The notes below the pieces were generated by a model. The model searched no databases, was not told the DNA's origin, and worked only from the letters and a program-made list of their open reading frames with translations. DNA of 64,000 nt, from positions 1 to 64,000 of the forward strand of contig JAJNNX010000065.1 in the NCBI GenBank assembly GCA_023159155.1. The letters run 5' to 3'. Within the stretch, counting starts at the first letter, position 1, and every line of letters begins with the position of its first letter. The position numbers and the translations under genes were made by a program. Origin of the DNA: Ustulina deusta. Lineage: Eukaryota; Ascomycota; Sordariomycetes; Xylariales; Xylariaceae. Below are positions 43,720 to 55,347 of the stretch, piece after piece.

Positions 43720-46700
43720 TCATCGTAGATTTTTAAGTCTCCATCGCGGTAATGGCAAGTTGTCAACAGATGACCTTGCCATATTGCTGCCTATATTGGG
43801 AAATCTTCCTTTCAACTCCTCGATCTCAAAACTCCTCCCTTGCTCCTCGTATATCCGCAGTAAGATTTCCGCTGTAGCAATCACTCGAGCATTGCTGGAG
43901 CTTAGAATCTTTGTTTCAAATACCTTAGACATAATAGTTTTACAACATTTCTCTGCAGTGTCGGCATCGTCTTCCTGGTGAAGAACATAGTAAGCGTAGC
44001 CCCATTCGGCGTGTACCCAATCGGAGTGATCAGGGGGGACCATTTTTCGTAGCCACTTAATGAGCTCCCCGGCTCGCTCCCATTGATCACTGCGGATGTA
44101 CGCTCTAGAAAGATTCCCCTTGGTCATAAACATCCCAACGTGATCATCACCCAAGGTTCTTGCAACGGTTGGGAGAATTTCCTCTAGGATCGCCACTACT
44201 TCGTTGTTGCGGCCGAGTTCCATATAAACTTTCGAAAGATCATTGACAGACCACAAGGTGTAAGCATGCTCCTCGCCGAGGACTCTCCTGCGTGCTTGTA
44301 AAACACCGCGCACCAGCGACTCAGCTTCGAGCAGTCCCTTCCTCTGCGCCCACATGTTCATGCCCAGCTCATTACGCGTCATAAGAGTATCAGGGTGATC
44401 GCTCCCAAAGAAATGTTCACGTTTTTCTAGTACTTGTTTCAGCAATGCTTCGCTTTTTTGGTACTCCTCAAGATGCAAGTAAGTTCGAGCTAAGTTAAAC
44501 ATAGCGTTCAGGGTGAGAGGGTCGTCAGGGCCGTATTTTTGTATTAAACCATCAACAGCTCTCTCTCCGGCGCGTTTTGAGAGGTCTTGAATTCCTGCCA
44601 GCCATAAAGATTGAGTTAGGTCACTCAAGGTAGTGCAGTATTGCACGTGAACGGGCCGCCAAGGAGGCCATACAAACCAGTCGGATATTGAAGGGCGAGA
44701 CCACAGCTGAGTCATGAGCATTTGGTGTTGCACATCTAAACAGCCCTTGATATCAAATAGATTCCAGTACGAACAGGCCAAGCTTCTTTTGGAATGGATA
44801 GTCAAAGGATGAGCTACGCCCAATTTAGCGGAACGGAAACTGACTACTTTCAGTTGCAATGAACGGGCTTTCTTCCACAATCCGGCTTCGGCATAGACAA
44901 GACCAAACTTATCCAGATGCGAAGCTTGCTCCAGGTTCTCTGGGAGGTTCCAATAGGTCTTTTGTAATAAAGATAAACATGCTTCGATATGAGGGAGTAA
45001 TAGTCGGCGAAGCGCCCTCCCGGAAGTCTCCATGTTGGTTGATATAGAATGCTCCAGAATGGCAGCTGTACAATCAAGCCATTTTGCCCGATCATCTTTC
45101 TCAAGTCGTTCTCGAGACCATTGATGGATAGCTGGATGGAGCGTGAAGTAATGTTTTGGGAGATGTTTTGTTAAAGCTGTTCTTTCAGACTGAGATTCTA
45201 ATCCACTCATGGAGATTATTGAATGGTCGTAAAGCACACGGGCTGCAGTCATGACACGGTCTTCTACTGTTTGCATAGAGGAGGAGTCAACGATAACTGA
45301 GGGACGGACGGAAAGGCCCTTGCATGACTTTAGAGCGTCTGAACAGAGTGGAAATATGGTACTGGGTATCGAAGCGAAATGCATAGAGGCGAATATGTGA
45401 ATGAGATCGACAGCATCGCGATATTCTCTGGTGTTGCCGTTCAAAATATCGGTGAATGGTAGCTCCCAAGTTGCATAGATATTGGCATCCTCTGCAGACT
45501 TGACGAGGGGACGGCTGAGGAGAGCTTGGCGACAGCCTAAGAGGGATTGGAGGTATCTACCGAGAGGGAGAAACTGTGTCCTAATAGTATGAGCTGCTTG
45601 CTTCAGAGCTAAAGCCAGGTAGCCTAGTTCTGAAGCGATAATACTGGCGTCTTGCCTGTAAAGATTGGTTATTTGATACAGTTCTTTTTCGGGATAAGCC
45701 AGGCGAAGAAGGAGCATGATGGCTTCCTCGGGATCCATTCCCCGAAATTGGAATGAGCCCACTGTACTATAGAGTTGTGCGCCAGGGTTCCTCGTTGTAA
45801 TAAGGACATGCCCGCCTCCAGATATGGGAATGAATTTAGATAGGTCCATCTCAGGATCGTTCGCATTGTCGAGAATTAAGAGCCACGAGTCAGGGAGGTG
45901 GGACAACCAAGCCTGACCAGCTCCTGGCTGCGCCCCCTTTCCAGCCAGAACGCCGAGAGTTCCGAATCCGTCTTCGGCATTTGACTCTGTTGAGCAATCG
46001 ATCCAGAAGACGCCCCAATACCTGCAATTACAATAAGCAAGTTGTTCACGCAATTAGTTCAAGAATACTTGCCTATCGCGGTTGTCTTCGGCATATCGAA
46101 GACAAAACTGGGTTTTGCCAGACCCTGGGAGGCCATATATCACAAACACTTTGGGCTTGCGTCCCAGTCTTTGCGTTGTATTTGCAAATCGCCCCCGAAG
46201 GTGTTCCATTTGTTTTTGTCTTCCAACATAGTACTCTGATCGGCGATTAATGAGGTAATGAATGTTGATGCACGGCGTCGTAGTTCCTCCTGAAGCGTCG
46301 CTCAAAGACGCAACTGATTCCCTACCATTCTCTAGGCTGGTTACTGATGATGTGGGCGGCGTGGCGCTGAATGCTGTTGATTCAGAAGCAACCCTTCCCA
46401 GAGAGAACCTAGCATTAGGTACAGTCCCTGGAAGCAAGTTTTCTGCTTCATGTTGACGTTCTCTCCGTATTATCTCAAAATCTTGTTCCCATCTTCTTCC
46501 AGCCATGGTGGATGCCGACCTGATATACTTGTCCAGTGCTGCTAATACCAACTTATAACCTGGGGAAACAGAGCTGCTGAACTTCACCATTCCAGAATGT
46601 GTAGCACTTATGCCACACTGATCAACCTCATTCCAACTCGGACTAGCCGAAGTTCGGTCAACAATGTAGAGTTTATGCCGTCCAATCGTGGTGCGTAGCT

Positions 46701-47374
46701 GTTCCCAAAAATTATAAACAAAGAAATGTTTCATAATAGGCGCAAAGTGGTCAGTAATCTCCTGCAACGCTTCAGAACCTTCGAGTAAGCTAAGCATAAA
46801 ATTGCTCGGTTCAGGATAACGTGAGCGGTTCGCGTAAAGTATGGCATCTTTTCTGAAGCCCTGATGAGGTGTTGCCATGAACAGGATAGCAATTGTAGAG
46901 CGATAGATTGATCTAATATGTTCAACTCTGAAATCCTTTCGGGAATGAGAATAGGCAAGAGCCCTTTTTACTAGGAGACCACCAAACTCATGACATACAA
47001 AAATGATAGGGCGTTGTTCGGCTTGGTTCAGTTCCCTGGTCGCAACAAGATGATTGACGAGCGAGACTGCCTCGTCGAAAACGCCGTTGATATTCGGCCC
47101 TCCTGGTGCCATTAATATATCGGCATCGTACTCATATAGTAACAACCGAGCCTTGTATTTATCATGAGGAAAGAGGTCTCTCATCCACAGGATGCCCGAC
47201 ACCTGGTCGATCCATGCTGTCCTGCCAGGCTCATGCAAACCATGCACAAAAACGAGGCTGTGGAAAGGGTTAGGTGTCTGTTGCACATATGAGGACTTCG
47301 AGTGCTTACTCTACTGCAACGTCCGGCGTTGGTGACGCTTCATAATCGGCCTCATTCAGATCAATAATACCCAT
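43720..47374 (-). CDS. Fungal NLR: alpha/beta-hydrolase (SesB-like) - NB-ARC - TPR protein
   Basis: Three exons (47,310-47,374; 46,073-47,257; 43,720-46,021) encode 1,183 aa. The introns are 47,258-47,309 and 46,022-46,072; the latter uses a GC donor (GCAAGT), the choice that keeps frame. Residues about 20-290 form an alpha/beta-hydrolase of the kind called SesB at fungal NLR N-termini (LVFVHGLH, ATPHQG, His242 in THSGMVKF). The nucleophile elbow reads CHEFGG, with Glu112 where Ser is expected. A Ser/Thr-rich linker precedes NB-ARC: P-loop GLPGSGKT (397-404), Walker B LLILDNA, LITTRN, and YLALAL for GLPLAL. TPR units of the 42-residue NLR type follow (for example LARTYLHLEEYQKSEALLKQ). Fungal NLRs detect non-self and can trigger cell death. 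The frame is intact. Translation starts at the ATG at 47,374. Confidence 0.9.
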
Positions 47375-48322
47375 GGTGTTCAGGCAGCTCTCGAGGACCC
47401 GCGTCTCGCATACCAGAGCTCGCCGCAACTGAGAGATACAAATCAGTTGTCCTGATTAGCCTCAGGCGGCTCTGGTAAGTGTGTAATTCGCGTGGCTCAT
47501 GGCCTATTGCTATAAAAGATGCATCTCTAATATCTGGCAAAGATGATCGTCCCGCAAGAGTAACTGGAGCGGGGGACATACCGATGACCCATGTCGAATC
47601 CCTTCTAGCACACTAAGCCGTTCTGCCACACGCTGTTAGCTTACACAGTGTTCGGCTGTGCCGTATCTCACTGGCTACCTGCCTGGGGTCGAGGGTTTCA
47701 ATCTATATATGACAGGCCGCGCAAGTTTGCGCCAACCAAGACGGGTTATGTGTTGGTGCTGCATGATTTATGCATACCTATTCCTATCGCAAAAAGATGC
47801 TCGCTCCCTACTTCACCTTGTGTGATCCTGACGTAAGTTTGAGTTTGAATATTTTAATGAAGTCCTCGCCACTTCTCACTAGATCTCGGTCGGAATCAGA
47901 AGCTACGGTGCAAATCAACTAATATCGGCCTACTTATCCAAGGACGCAATATGGCAGAATTTCTTGTATTCAAGTACAACCATCAACCATAGGTACGGAT
48001 TACGATTGATGTTACCGCGTGCTATAATCTTTTGGCCAGTAATACTTCACTAATTACATATTACAGGCTACCTAGAACATTGTTCCGAAAGCGTAGTATT
48101 ATGACAGCCTATTCGGTACGTGGTGCTTTATTCAGACAAGGGCACTTAGCTAGAGTCATCTGAATCTGACTGGACATCCTCGGTTGATCTACATTTAAAT
48201 GCTGGTTTCGATTAAGCATGATTTATTTAGAAACTTTCCAGCCCTGTCAACTGTATTACGTAGAAGGAATGCATCGTATTGCAAGACACACTGAACGCTG
48301 GGCGATGAATAATAGGTACTGA
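47375..48322. other. Intergenic between NLR promoter and P450 3' end
   Basis: No gene is recognised. Two stretches resemble the pol III B box (near 47,595 on the minus strand and 47,690 on the plus strand), but no tRNA fold could be drawn around them. Confidence 0.55.
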
Positions 48323-50221
48323 TTAGCCCAATTCCACCTTACAGCCTTCCCCAATTTTCAGTACTAGCGTCGTAGTTTGCTTTTCAACGCCTACTAATTC
48401 GACCTTTTCACCATCTGGAAGCACGATTTTCCGATATCTTTGGAGAATTCGCGTGATGATGTATGCGGCCTCAGTAAGAGCGAAATCCACTGATCAGTCA
48501 TTAGCCTCGTGGTTTCAAGACGAGTTTCGAAAAGTATTACTCACTCCCCAAGCATACACGAGGCCCACCATGGAAGGGTAAGTAACCGTAGTTCTGCGTC
48601 GTTCGGTCCTGAAATAGGGGCAGATCTTCTTCCCACCGTTCTGGCCGAAAACACTCCGCATCCATACCATAGATATCTGGTCGCCGGTGAAGAGTATAGA
48701 CACTGTATGCTACAGCAGTCCCTTTGGGGATCAGCACCGGCGACTTGCCATCGGGGCCTCCACCAGTAGGGAGCATCGTGGTTTTGGTCGATGTGCGGGT
48801 ATTGACAGGTAGAGAGGGGTAGAGTCGAAGAGCTAAAGGCGTCAGAATCTAATCAGCCTAGTATCGGCGCTTTCTGACAAACTTACTCTCTTTCAATACG
48901 TTCTGGAGATAGTGTAAATTGCGCAAGTCTGCCCTTCTGATCTCTTCCTCTTTTCCCGGCAGAGCAGTAATTTCGGACCTTACTTTTTCCATGACTCTCG
49001 GGTGTCTAACAAGCAGAAAGCTGCCCAGCAATGTTAGTTGAGCTTTCATTGAGTATTATTATCAGCATACAATGTCCATGACAGCAAACAAGCCGTGGTA
49101 TCGCGCCCAGCAGCAAGGATGTTGATTATCTGCCCCCTCAGAGCGGCCCGGTCCGGAGATGCCTTGGCGACTGACTTCAAAAACACGTATCGCCCATCAT
49201 TTTGCCCTTCTGCCGTTTCACTGTTGGAAAGGTTCTGGTCTATAATCTGGTCTGCGAACATGTGTACTTTCGCGCATGCATCCCGCCATTTCGATCCACC
49301 GATCAGCCAGTACAGATCTAATAGGCGGAAGCGACTTGCGACATAGCTCTGAGCAGTATCGAAAGCCTGAGCGAATGTCTGCTCCTGAGAGTTTTCGGGG
49401 GTCAAGAGGCTATTAATAGACTTTCCGAACAGGAAGGCAGTTGTCACGTCTAGGGTCAGGCGGAAGAAAAGGGGCTGCAGGTCGACCACGCCACTAGCCT
49501 TGGGCAATACCTGCAATAGATCTTCGACGGGCTGCCGAAAGACCTGCAGGTCTTCGTATTGTTTATGAATCAGCTGAGGACGAAGCATTTCACGCGAATG
49601 CTTCCACTGGAGTATCAACATTAGCAGTGCCCATGAGCCTCTGTCCTTTCTACGTCGGTGGCAAGAATGAATCAAGTACGGAACTTACTGCTTCACCCTC
49701 TTGAGTGAAAATTCCATCACCAAACATGGGAAAGGTAATGTCTCTCCTTGGGCCGAAAGACCAATCTTAAAAAGGTGTTCGAATGAGTGTGAATGCTCCT
49801 CATGTCTACCATCAGCACTTCATAGGGGACAGACCATACCGGAGAAGTTGGTTGAGAACATTGCCTCGAGATTGGCCGGGTCCACAGTCCCGTACGCTGG
49901 AGTCAGTAAGAACACTTGCTTCAGAGTGTATCCGGTCTGTCGGAAATGGAACAGAAACAGCTCCATCAATCGAGATTCGGCCTCGGCTCTAAATATCTGT
50001 TCGAGTCGGTCAACGCCCAGAGGCCGTTGATTCTGAAGTAATGGAGGTGGGAGGCAGCCATGCTCGCGAGCTATTGCGTCAAGTGCCTAAGCGTGCATCA
50101 GTTTCTCTGGCTCGGCGAACAAGACGTCAGCAGTCCTCACTTTCTGTTCTTGTCTTGTCCTGAGGTAACGATAGAAGAGTAAGAACCCCAGCAGAAGCGC
50201 CACTAAGGAAAAATAATGCAT
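48323..50221 (-). CDS. Cytochrome P450, CYP52/CYP539-like
   Basis: Seven exons (50,141-50,221; 49,840-50,086; 49,689-49,765; 49,071-49,606; 48,887-49,020; 48,545-48,832; 48,323-48,489) encode 509 aa, with every phase consistent. An N-terminal membrane anchor (FSLVALLLGFLLFYRYL) is followed by GCLPPPLLQN and PLGVDRL. Conserved P450 parts are the I-helix AAGRDTTA (300-307), the K-helix ETLR (358-361), FRPERW, and the heme loop FHGGPRVCLG with Cys452. The N-terminal pattern and GPRRD / GDGIFTQEG segments are those of the fungal alkane/fatty-acid omega-hydroxylase P450s, which act in the ER with a P450 reductase. Substrate is inferred only. An upstream in-frame ATG at 50,278 would add 19 residues, but 50,221 places the anchor at the terminus. 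The gene appears intact. Confidence 0.88.
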
Positions 50222-50330
50222 TTCGATTGAAATTGATGCGGAATACAGCCGAACAGTTTCAGCCCGCCGCCTCGACATGGACTAAATAGTTGAACAATCG
50301 TTCATAAGTCTGGCACCTTCAACGCATATA

Positions 50331-50340
50331 CTTATATAGA
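50331..50340 (-). promoter_or_regulatory. TATA-like box of the P450 gene
   Basis: The minus strand reads TCTATATAAG, 53 bp before the upstream ATG and 110 bp before the preferred start. This is a reasonable position for transcription to begin near 50,300. Confidence 0.5.
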
Positions 50341-51324
50341 ATACCTAATACAATTAGAGGCCAAGGTTACCCCATGGTAGATAGGGGTGTTAGTGTATGC
50401 TAACTTGGCTAAGTATTTCTATGTAGAGTTTTTCTAAACACACACTGTCCTAGCCCCAGCTAGTGCTCACATAATTACTACCTATTAATATAATGTTGGA
50501 CACTCTGCAGCTGGATGTGCAGCAACCATAGTTGGGGGCTAGTAAAAAGGACCTGGGCGGGTACCAGCGCTATGGTTTTTTTTACCCCTGCCAGCAGACT
50601 GGAGGTACATCCTATTTTCTACACGTAGAGCCTTCAAGTTGAAGCTATCGCGAGAGCTGGGTTGTAAAGGCTTTTGGGAAAGTTCTGGTGTTTAGCTAGC
50701 CATACAAACAGCCCTTGCAATAACCCTTAAATACAGACCTCCGAATAGACCTTCAACCAACCCTTCCAATATGGCCCAAGGATAACAGCACCTTGCTGGC
50801 GATGAACGTAAACGCATACCTATGTATCAGACTGCTGTTGAATTCACAAACAAACTACCTACCGGTACTACTGGTATGTATTTGACTGTGGTGTGGGACC
50901 CACTAGCTGAAACAAACAGGGGTCAGATACTGCCTTACAAGTGGACTAGCAGTGCAGGTTTCCGCTTTTCTTGGTGCTGTTGGTTCCAAGATGGCATCGT
51001 GCAGGAAGCCGTGAGACAAGGAATATTGAACGGAACCTTTCCTTCGGCGTACCTTTACTAGGTACACTGTGCAATTATTCTCTTTGGGTGTCCACTGCTT
51101 CCTTTTTCCCGATCTGCACTACCTAGATAGGGAATGTCTTATATTACCCGAAGTCTCTAGACTCTAGTGTGGCCTATCTTGTACAGTTGGTCTCCTTGGG
51201 TCACCTTGCATATATGGCTGGAGTCCTCATGACCTTATTCCTCTAATGGCTTTGGTTCCGCTGTACTTGAGAGGATTGCTTAGCTTCGGAACGTTTACAA
51301 CACCATTTGGACGTCTTTACGATC
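50341..51324. other. Intergenic between divergent P450 and hydrolase genes
   Basis: A 79-codon frame (50,822-51,061, +) begins with ATG but shows no family motif; I do not call it. An ATGGCCCAAGGATAA short frame near 50,770 is not meaningful. Nothing else is seen. Confidence 0.5.
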
Positions 51325-52647
51325 ATGCACCGCTCCTCCAGCTGGTTAAAGAGTTTGCAGAGGGTGCATCTACGATCAAACAGCAGTGCTGCCACGGCGG
51401 AAAGGGGGCCGAGCAACGATGAGGGTGCAGCCCTGACGGTGGTCTACCGAGGCGAGAACCCAGACGTTGAGTGAGTACATTCTCCTGCTAGCTACAGTCT
51501 CAGAAAGTCACCAGAAGAACCCTGCATTCATGCTTGGCGATATGATAGTATTGTAGCTGTCCACGGGATTAATGGAGATGCCTTCAACACTTTCTCGACG
51601 AAAAGCAACAATCGGTTCTGGCTCGGTGACCACGATATGCTTCCTCGTGATGTTCCAAATTCGCGCATCATGACATACAGGTATCCGGCATCTGTGGCAA
51701 CACTGCTTGGCGGCACATCGTCAGATCGCATCCTACAGCACGCGCAAACCATGGTTGCTGAGCTTGTAGCAGACCGGGAGGTCAAGAACACTCCTCGTGC
51801 CGAGTCTTTCTGCTTAACTAACTTATAGCTTCAGTTAGAGGACGCCACCGAACGACCAATTATCTTCGTTTGCCATTCTCTGGGGGGCATCATAGTGAAA
51901 CGGGTAAGGGCTGTCGGATTGCTGTCGTCGCAGTTACCTAACAACCATATCACATATAGGCTCTCGTTTACTCGGCGAGTCGGACGAGCAGGCATATCAA
52001 CCACCTACATTCGATCTATGTCTCGACCTACGGCCTACTTTTCTTCGGAACTCCGCACCAAGGCAGCGGTACCGCGAATCTCGTCACATTTGCGCAGCGG
52101 ATAATAGATGTTCTTATCCCCTCAAAACTGGTCGACACCCAAGCACAGCTACTGGATGCGCTCAGAGAAGGCTCAGAAGTTTTACAAGAAATCACAGATA
52201 ACTTTGCTCCCTTGATGAAAGACCTCAGAATTTACTTCTTTTGGGAACAGGAAAAAACAGACCTAGGCTACAAGCTTGACTACGTGAGCACCCGACGCAA
52301 CCTACAGCATTGATGCCCTGATAGTTTTAGAGACTGATTGTGCTCATTTTTAGGTTGTTAGCGAAAGTTCTGCAGCACCTATTCTAGATAATACTGACAG
52401 AGCTGGGCTACGAGCAGACCATCGAAACATGTGTAGGTTTACATCGAGGAATGCCCCCGGCTACAACCTAGTAGCTTCAAGTCTGCTTCGCTACTCACGT
52501 GGTGCTCCCCAAGCCATATCTCGCAAGTGGCGCATCGAAAAGGAGATGCTCCGTTCCCTCCGACAGCAAGAATTAGAGAGCCTTCGCGAAGACGATCACA
52601 TGGAAGGCAAAGACAGGATAGGCAGTATGAAAAAAGAGAGTTCGTGA
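51325..52647 (+). CDS. Free-standing alpha/beta-hydrolase homologous to the NLR N-terminal domain
   Basis: Five exons (51,325-51,470; 51,504-51,780; 51,829-51,903; 51,960-52,283; 52,354-52,647) encode 371 aa. Introns 2-4 (48, 56 and 70 bp) are canonical; intron 1 would be only 33 bp, the weakest part of the model. Motifs are IVAVHGING (oxyanion region), the nucleophile elbow CHSLGG with Ser158, FFGTPHQG, and His297 in DHRNM, so the catalytic Ser and His are present. It is colinear with residues 20-290 of the NLR at 43,720-47,374, sharing RPIIFVCH, EGSE-LQEITD-FAP-MK, FWEQ, PGY-LV and the charged tail. It ends before any nucleotide-binding domain. The family (DUF676/SesB-like) includes lipases and esterases; the substrate is unknown. 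There is no signal peptide, so it is probably intracellular. Its start codon lies about 3.95 kb from that of the NLR, with the P450 between them. Confidence 0.82.
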
Positions 52648-53974
52648 TTGGTACAGATATAGATAAGCTAGGGAGTGAACACTATCGCTACTATTGAACT
52701 GGACAATATGAGGAGACTTAGATATATAGGGGGTACTTACCTTGCCCTTCTACATGGAGATAGGCTAAACCTACACTTCCTAGTACAATTGTAAGACTTT
52801 TTAATTGGTGAACTAGACAATAAACACAGGAATTCACTTCTTTCTGCGGTGCTATGCTCGGCAAGAGATTGCTTTGCAAGTAGCGATAATCAAGTCGTTA
52901 GTTATTCGCCAAAATTTCCGAGTCAAGGGGTAATGCACTACATCGTGCGTCGCCAACATGGCACCTTGTGGCCGTCAGGTGGACAAGCGAGACAAAAGAT
53001 CGACAGCCGGCTGCCCACAGGCTAAGTCACGTAACCGCGTCCCTCATCCTAACGAATTGCTCGCAACATTCTATATGTAGCGACCCACATCGCTTCGGAA
53101 ATTATTCTAGTATCCACCACGCGGGGTATGCGTCCCGTGGCCCCACTTCCGGCCGCTCCCGTAATTTTAGCGTCAGTTCTCTCCACATCTCAGGATCCAC
53201 ACAGTATTTATGAGTTGTACGGCTGTCGACCCTCCATTTACAATACAACATCAATTATGCCCATCCATCCATCCTCTGCTATAGTTTAGACGACTATTTT
53301 CAGAATTGTTAGAGGGGGTGAGTAGAGACTGCTCAGCCACCGGGGACTCACCCTATAAATTACTAGGGGAACACCCTAGGACGCGAGCCCTGACATGCTC
53401 CTCACAACACAACACGATACACACACGATTGAACTTCCAATGATTTGACTCGCTTACTTCTGACACTATGATCTAGTTCACCTTGCATGTCACGAGCTGT
53501 ACACATCGATTGTGCCTCGTGTTGGGCAGAATTCAGAGAATTGGAAAGCTTCATTTCCATGGCGGGGTAGGATGCCGTCTTGGTTCGTCGCGGAGAATTA
53601 TTCAGAGGCGGGAACAACGGCACCAGCCCTTGAGAATGTGGGTGTTTTGGGATTCTTAATGTGCATATAGGTGGTAGGCGGAATCAAATGTGAAATGATG
53701 TTGGAGCGCGGCAGAGCTGGCTGGGAGGAAAATGTTGTCACGGAGTCAATACGGGTTGTATAGTTGAGGCACCAAAGCCTATATTGCGGAAAGTCCAAAA
53801 TTGTAAGTTATGGATCATCGTGACATATTTATGAGGTAAGTTAATTGGCGGGTAGGAATAGTTACCAACAAGTAGTCACGCATCGGAAGGAGACCACATT
53901 ATACAGAATAAACCCTTTTCATTCCAATATACGAGACTATTATTAATATAACCTAACGGAGGAGAACTCCCGAA
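52648..53974. other. Intergenic, no gene recognised
   Basis: A few frames of 60-80 codons on both strands show no motif. Nothing can be supported. Confidence 0.5.
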
Positions 53975-55347
53975 CTACCTATTACGATTTCTCCTTCTCG
54001 GACGTATTGTAGATTGACACTTCGGACATGCTTCCATCTTGCATCCCGGACATTCCAGCAGATAGTTCCAGGTATCGTAGCACTTCGGACATGCTCTACG
54101 GCCTTGTACTTTTCCCCACCAGCCGTCGTGGATGCAGGCTCCGGCAGCTGAAACGTAGGGCTCTCCGTCATCAAAGAAATCTTCCCACGACCTTGCCCTC
54201 GCCGCACGGTCTTGTTCTTCTTGTCGCCTTCGCGCTGCCGCTTCCGCCTGTCGCTTTCTTATCTCCTCTACCGCTTCACGTTGCCGTTTGTCCCATTCTT
54301 CCCGTTGTTGTTTCCGCATTCTTTCCGCCTCCCTTGCCGCACGGTCTTGTTCTTCTTGTCGCCCTCGCGCTGCCGCCGCCGCGCGCTCCGCCGCTTCCGC
54401 CTGTCGCTTTCTTCTCTGCTCTGCCGCTTCACGTTGCCGTTTCTCCCATTCTTCTTGTTCTCGTTTCCGCATTCTTGCCGCCTCCTCTCTCTGTGCCCTC
54501 TCCCTCGCCTCCCTCGCCCGAGTTTCTCTGTCCCTTATTATGGCCTGAAGCGATCGTATTTTCCAGTCATCAACCGAGTCGGCACTGTTGACCTCGGCTT
54601 CGCCAGTCTTCAAGAGGCTTTCCTGTTTTTTCAAATCTGCCTGTTTCGAATATAATCGCCTCTCCTTCATATCCTTCTCGACTCTTCTCTCCTGTTTTCG
54701 TCTCTCTTTTTGTGTCTGTTCCTCTTCGCTGACTGGTGCTTTCTTGTATATCGGTGACAGCAGCCATGCGCTCCAACTGTTGTCCCGCGCTTCTTGCGCT
54801 GCCTCGGCAGTGGCGGTACTCTCTAAAACTTTGATTTCATTCTCTAACCGCCGAATGTCTCTCTGTAGTTCGAAGATGGAAGATTCGATGGGTCTCTTGT
54901 TGGTCCACCATCGTGCTCGACGATCTTGCTTCGACTTCTCGAGTTTGGTAATTTGGGACGCCTCGCTAGATATTTCGGGTTGCGGATCTGAAGCAGGAGG
55001 CGGCCCAGATGTTGGAGGAGACGTGTGGCATTGTCGTATTGAGGGGTAGAGGAGGTCGTACGCTCGGCGCTTACTTTCATCTTTCAATGTTTCGTAGGCG
55101 TTTCCGAGCTTTAGGTATTTTAGCACATCATGAGTTCTAGGATTGAAGAAATAGGAATAGAAACCAACGCCGCGTCGGTCGATCAACATACGAGCTGAAA
55201 GGCTGCAGTAGTATCGCGGTCGGCATTCCGATCGGGATGGTGCTTTAGCGCGAGCCGTCTATACGATCGGCTGATCACCTCGGTCGTGGCAGTCTGGTCG
55301 ACTTCGAGAACCATGTAAAAGTCTTCTGTAATCGGCACTGGCGCCAT
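53975..55347 (-). CDS. J-domain protein with long charged coiled coil and C-terminal Cys motif
   Basis: Two exons (55,192-55,347 and 53,975-55,108) encode 429 aa. The 83-bp intron (GTATGT to CTAAAG) splits the J-domain, and splicing joins FQL to LGNAYETL in frame. Residues 7-70 form the J-domain with HPD at 37-39, so it should stimulate an Hsp70 ATPase. Residues about 115-350 are Arg/Glu/Ala-rich coiled coil, including two related blocks of the form EEWxKRQREAxEExRKRQAEA followed by RQEEQDRAAR. The C-terminus has paired Cys (CPKCYDTW, ECPGCKMEACPKC), resembling a zinc ribbon. It lacks the DnaJ G/F region and a standard client-binding domain, so it is a type-C J-protein. Related coiled-coil J-proteins are frequent in fungal accessory regions. 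The client is unknown. Confidence 0.85.

Noticed and set aside
47575..47720. tRNA-like B-box sequences
   Set aside because: The A-box to B-box distance is too short and no cloverleaf with acceptor stem can be drawn.
50087..50100. In-frame TAG in the P450 N-terminus suggesting a pseudogene
   Set aside because: The TAG is the end of a 54-bp intron (GTGAGG to GCTTAG, 50,087-50,140); splicing gives a continuous frame.
50822..51061. 79-codon frame between the P450 and the hydrolase
   Set aside because: No family motif, no conserved context and no splice partner; probably chance.
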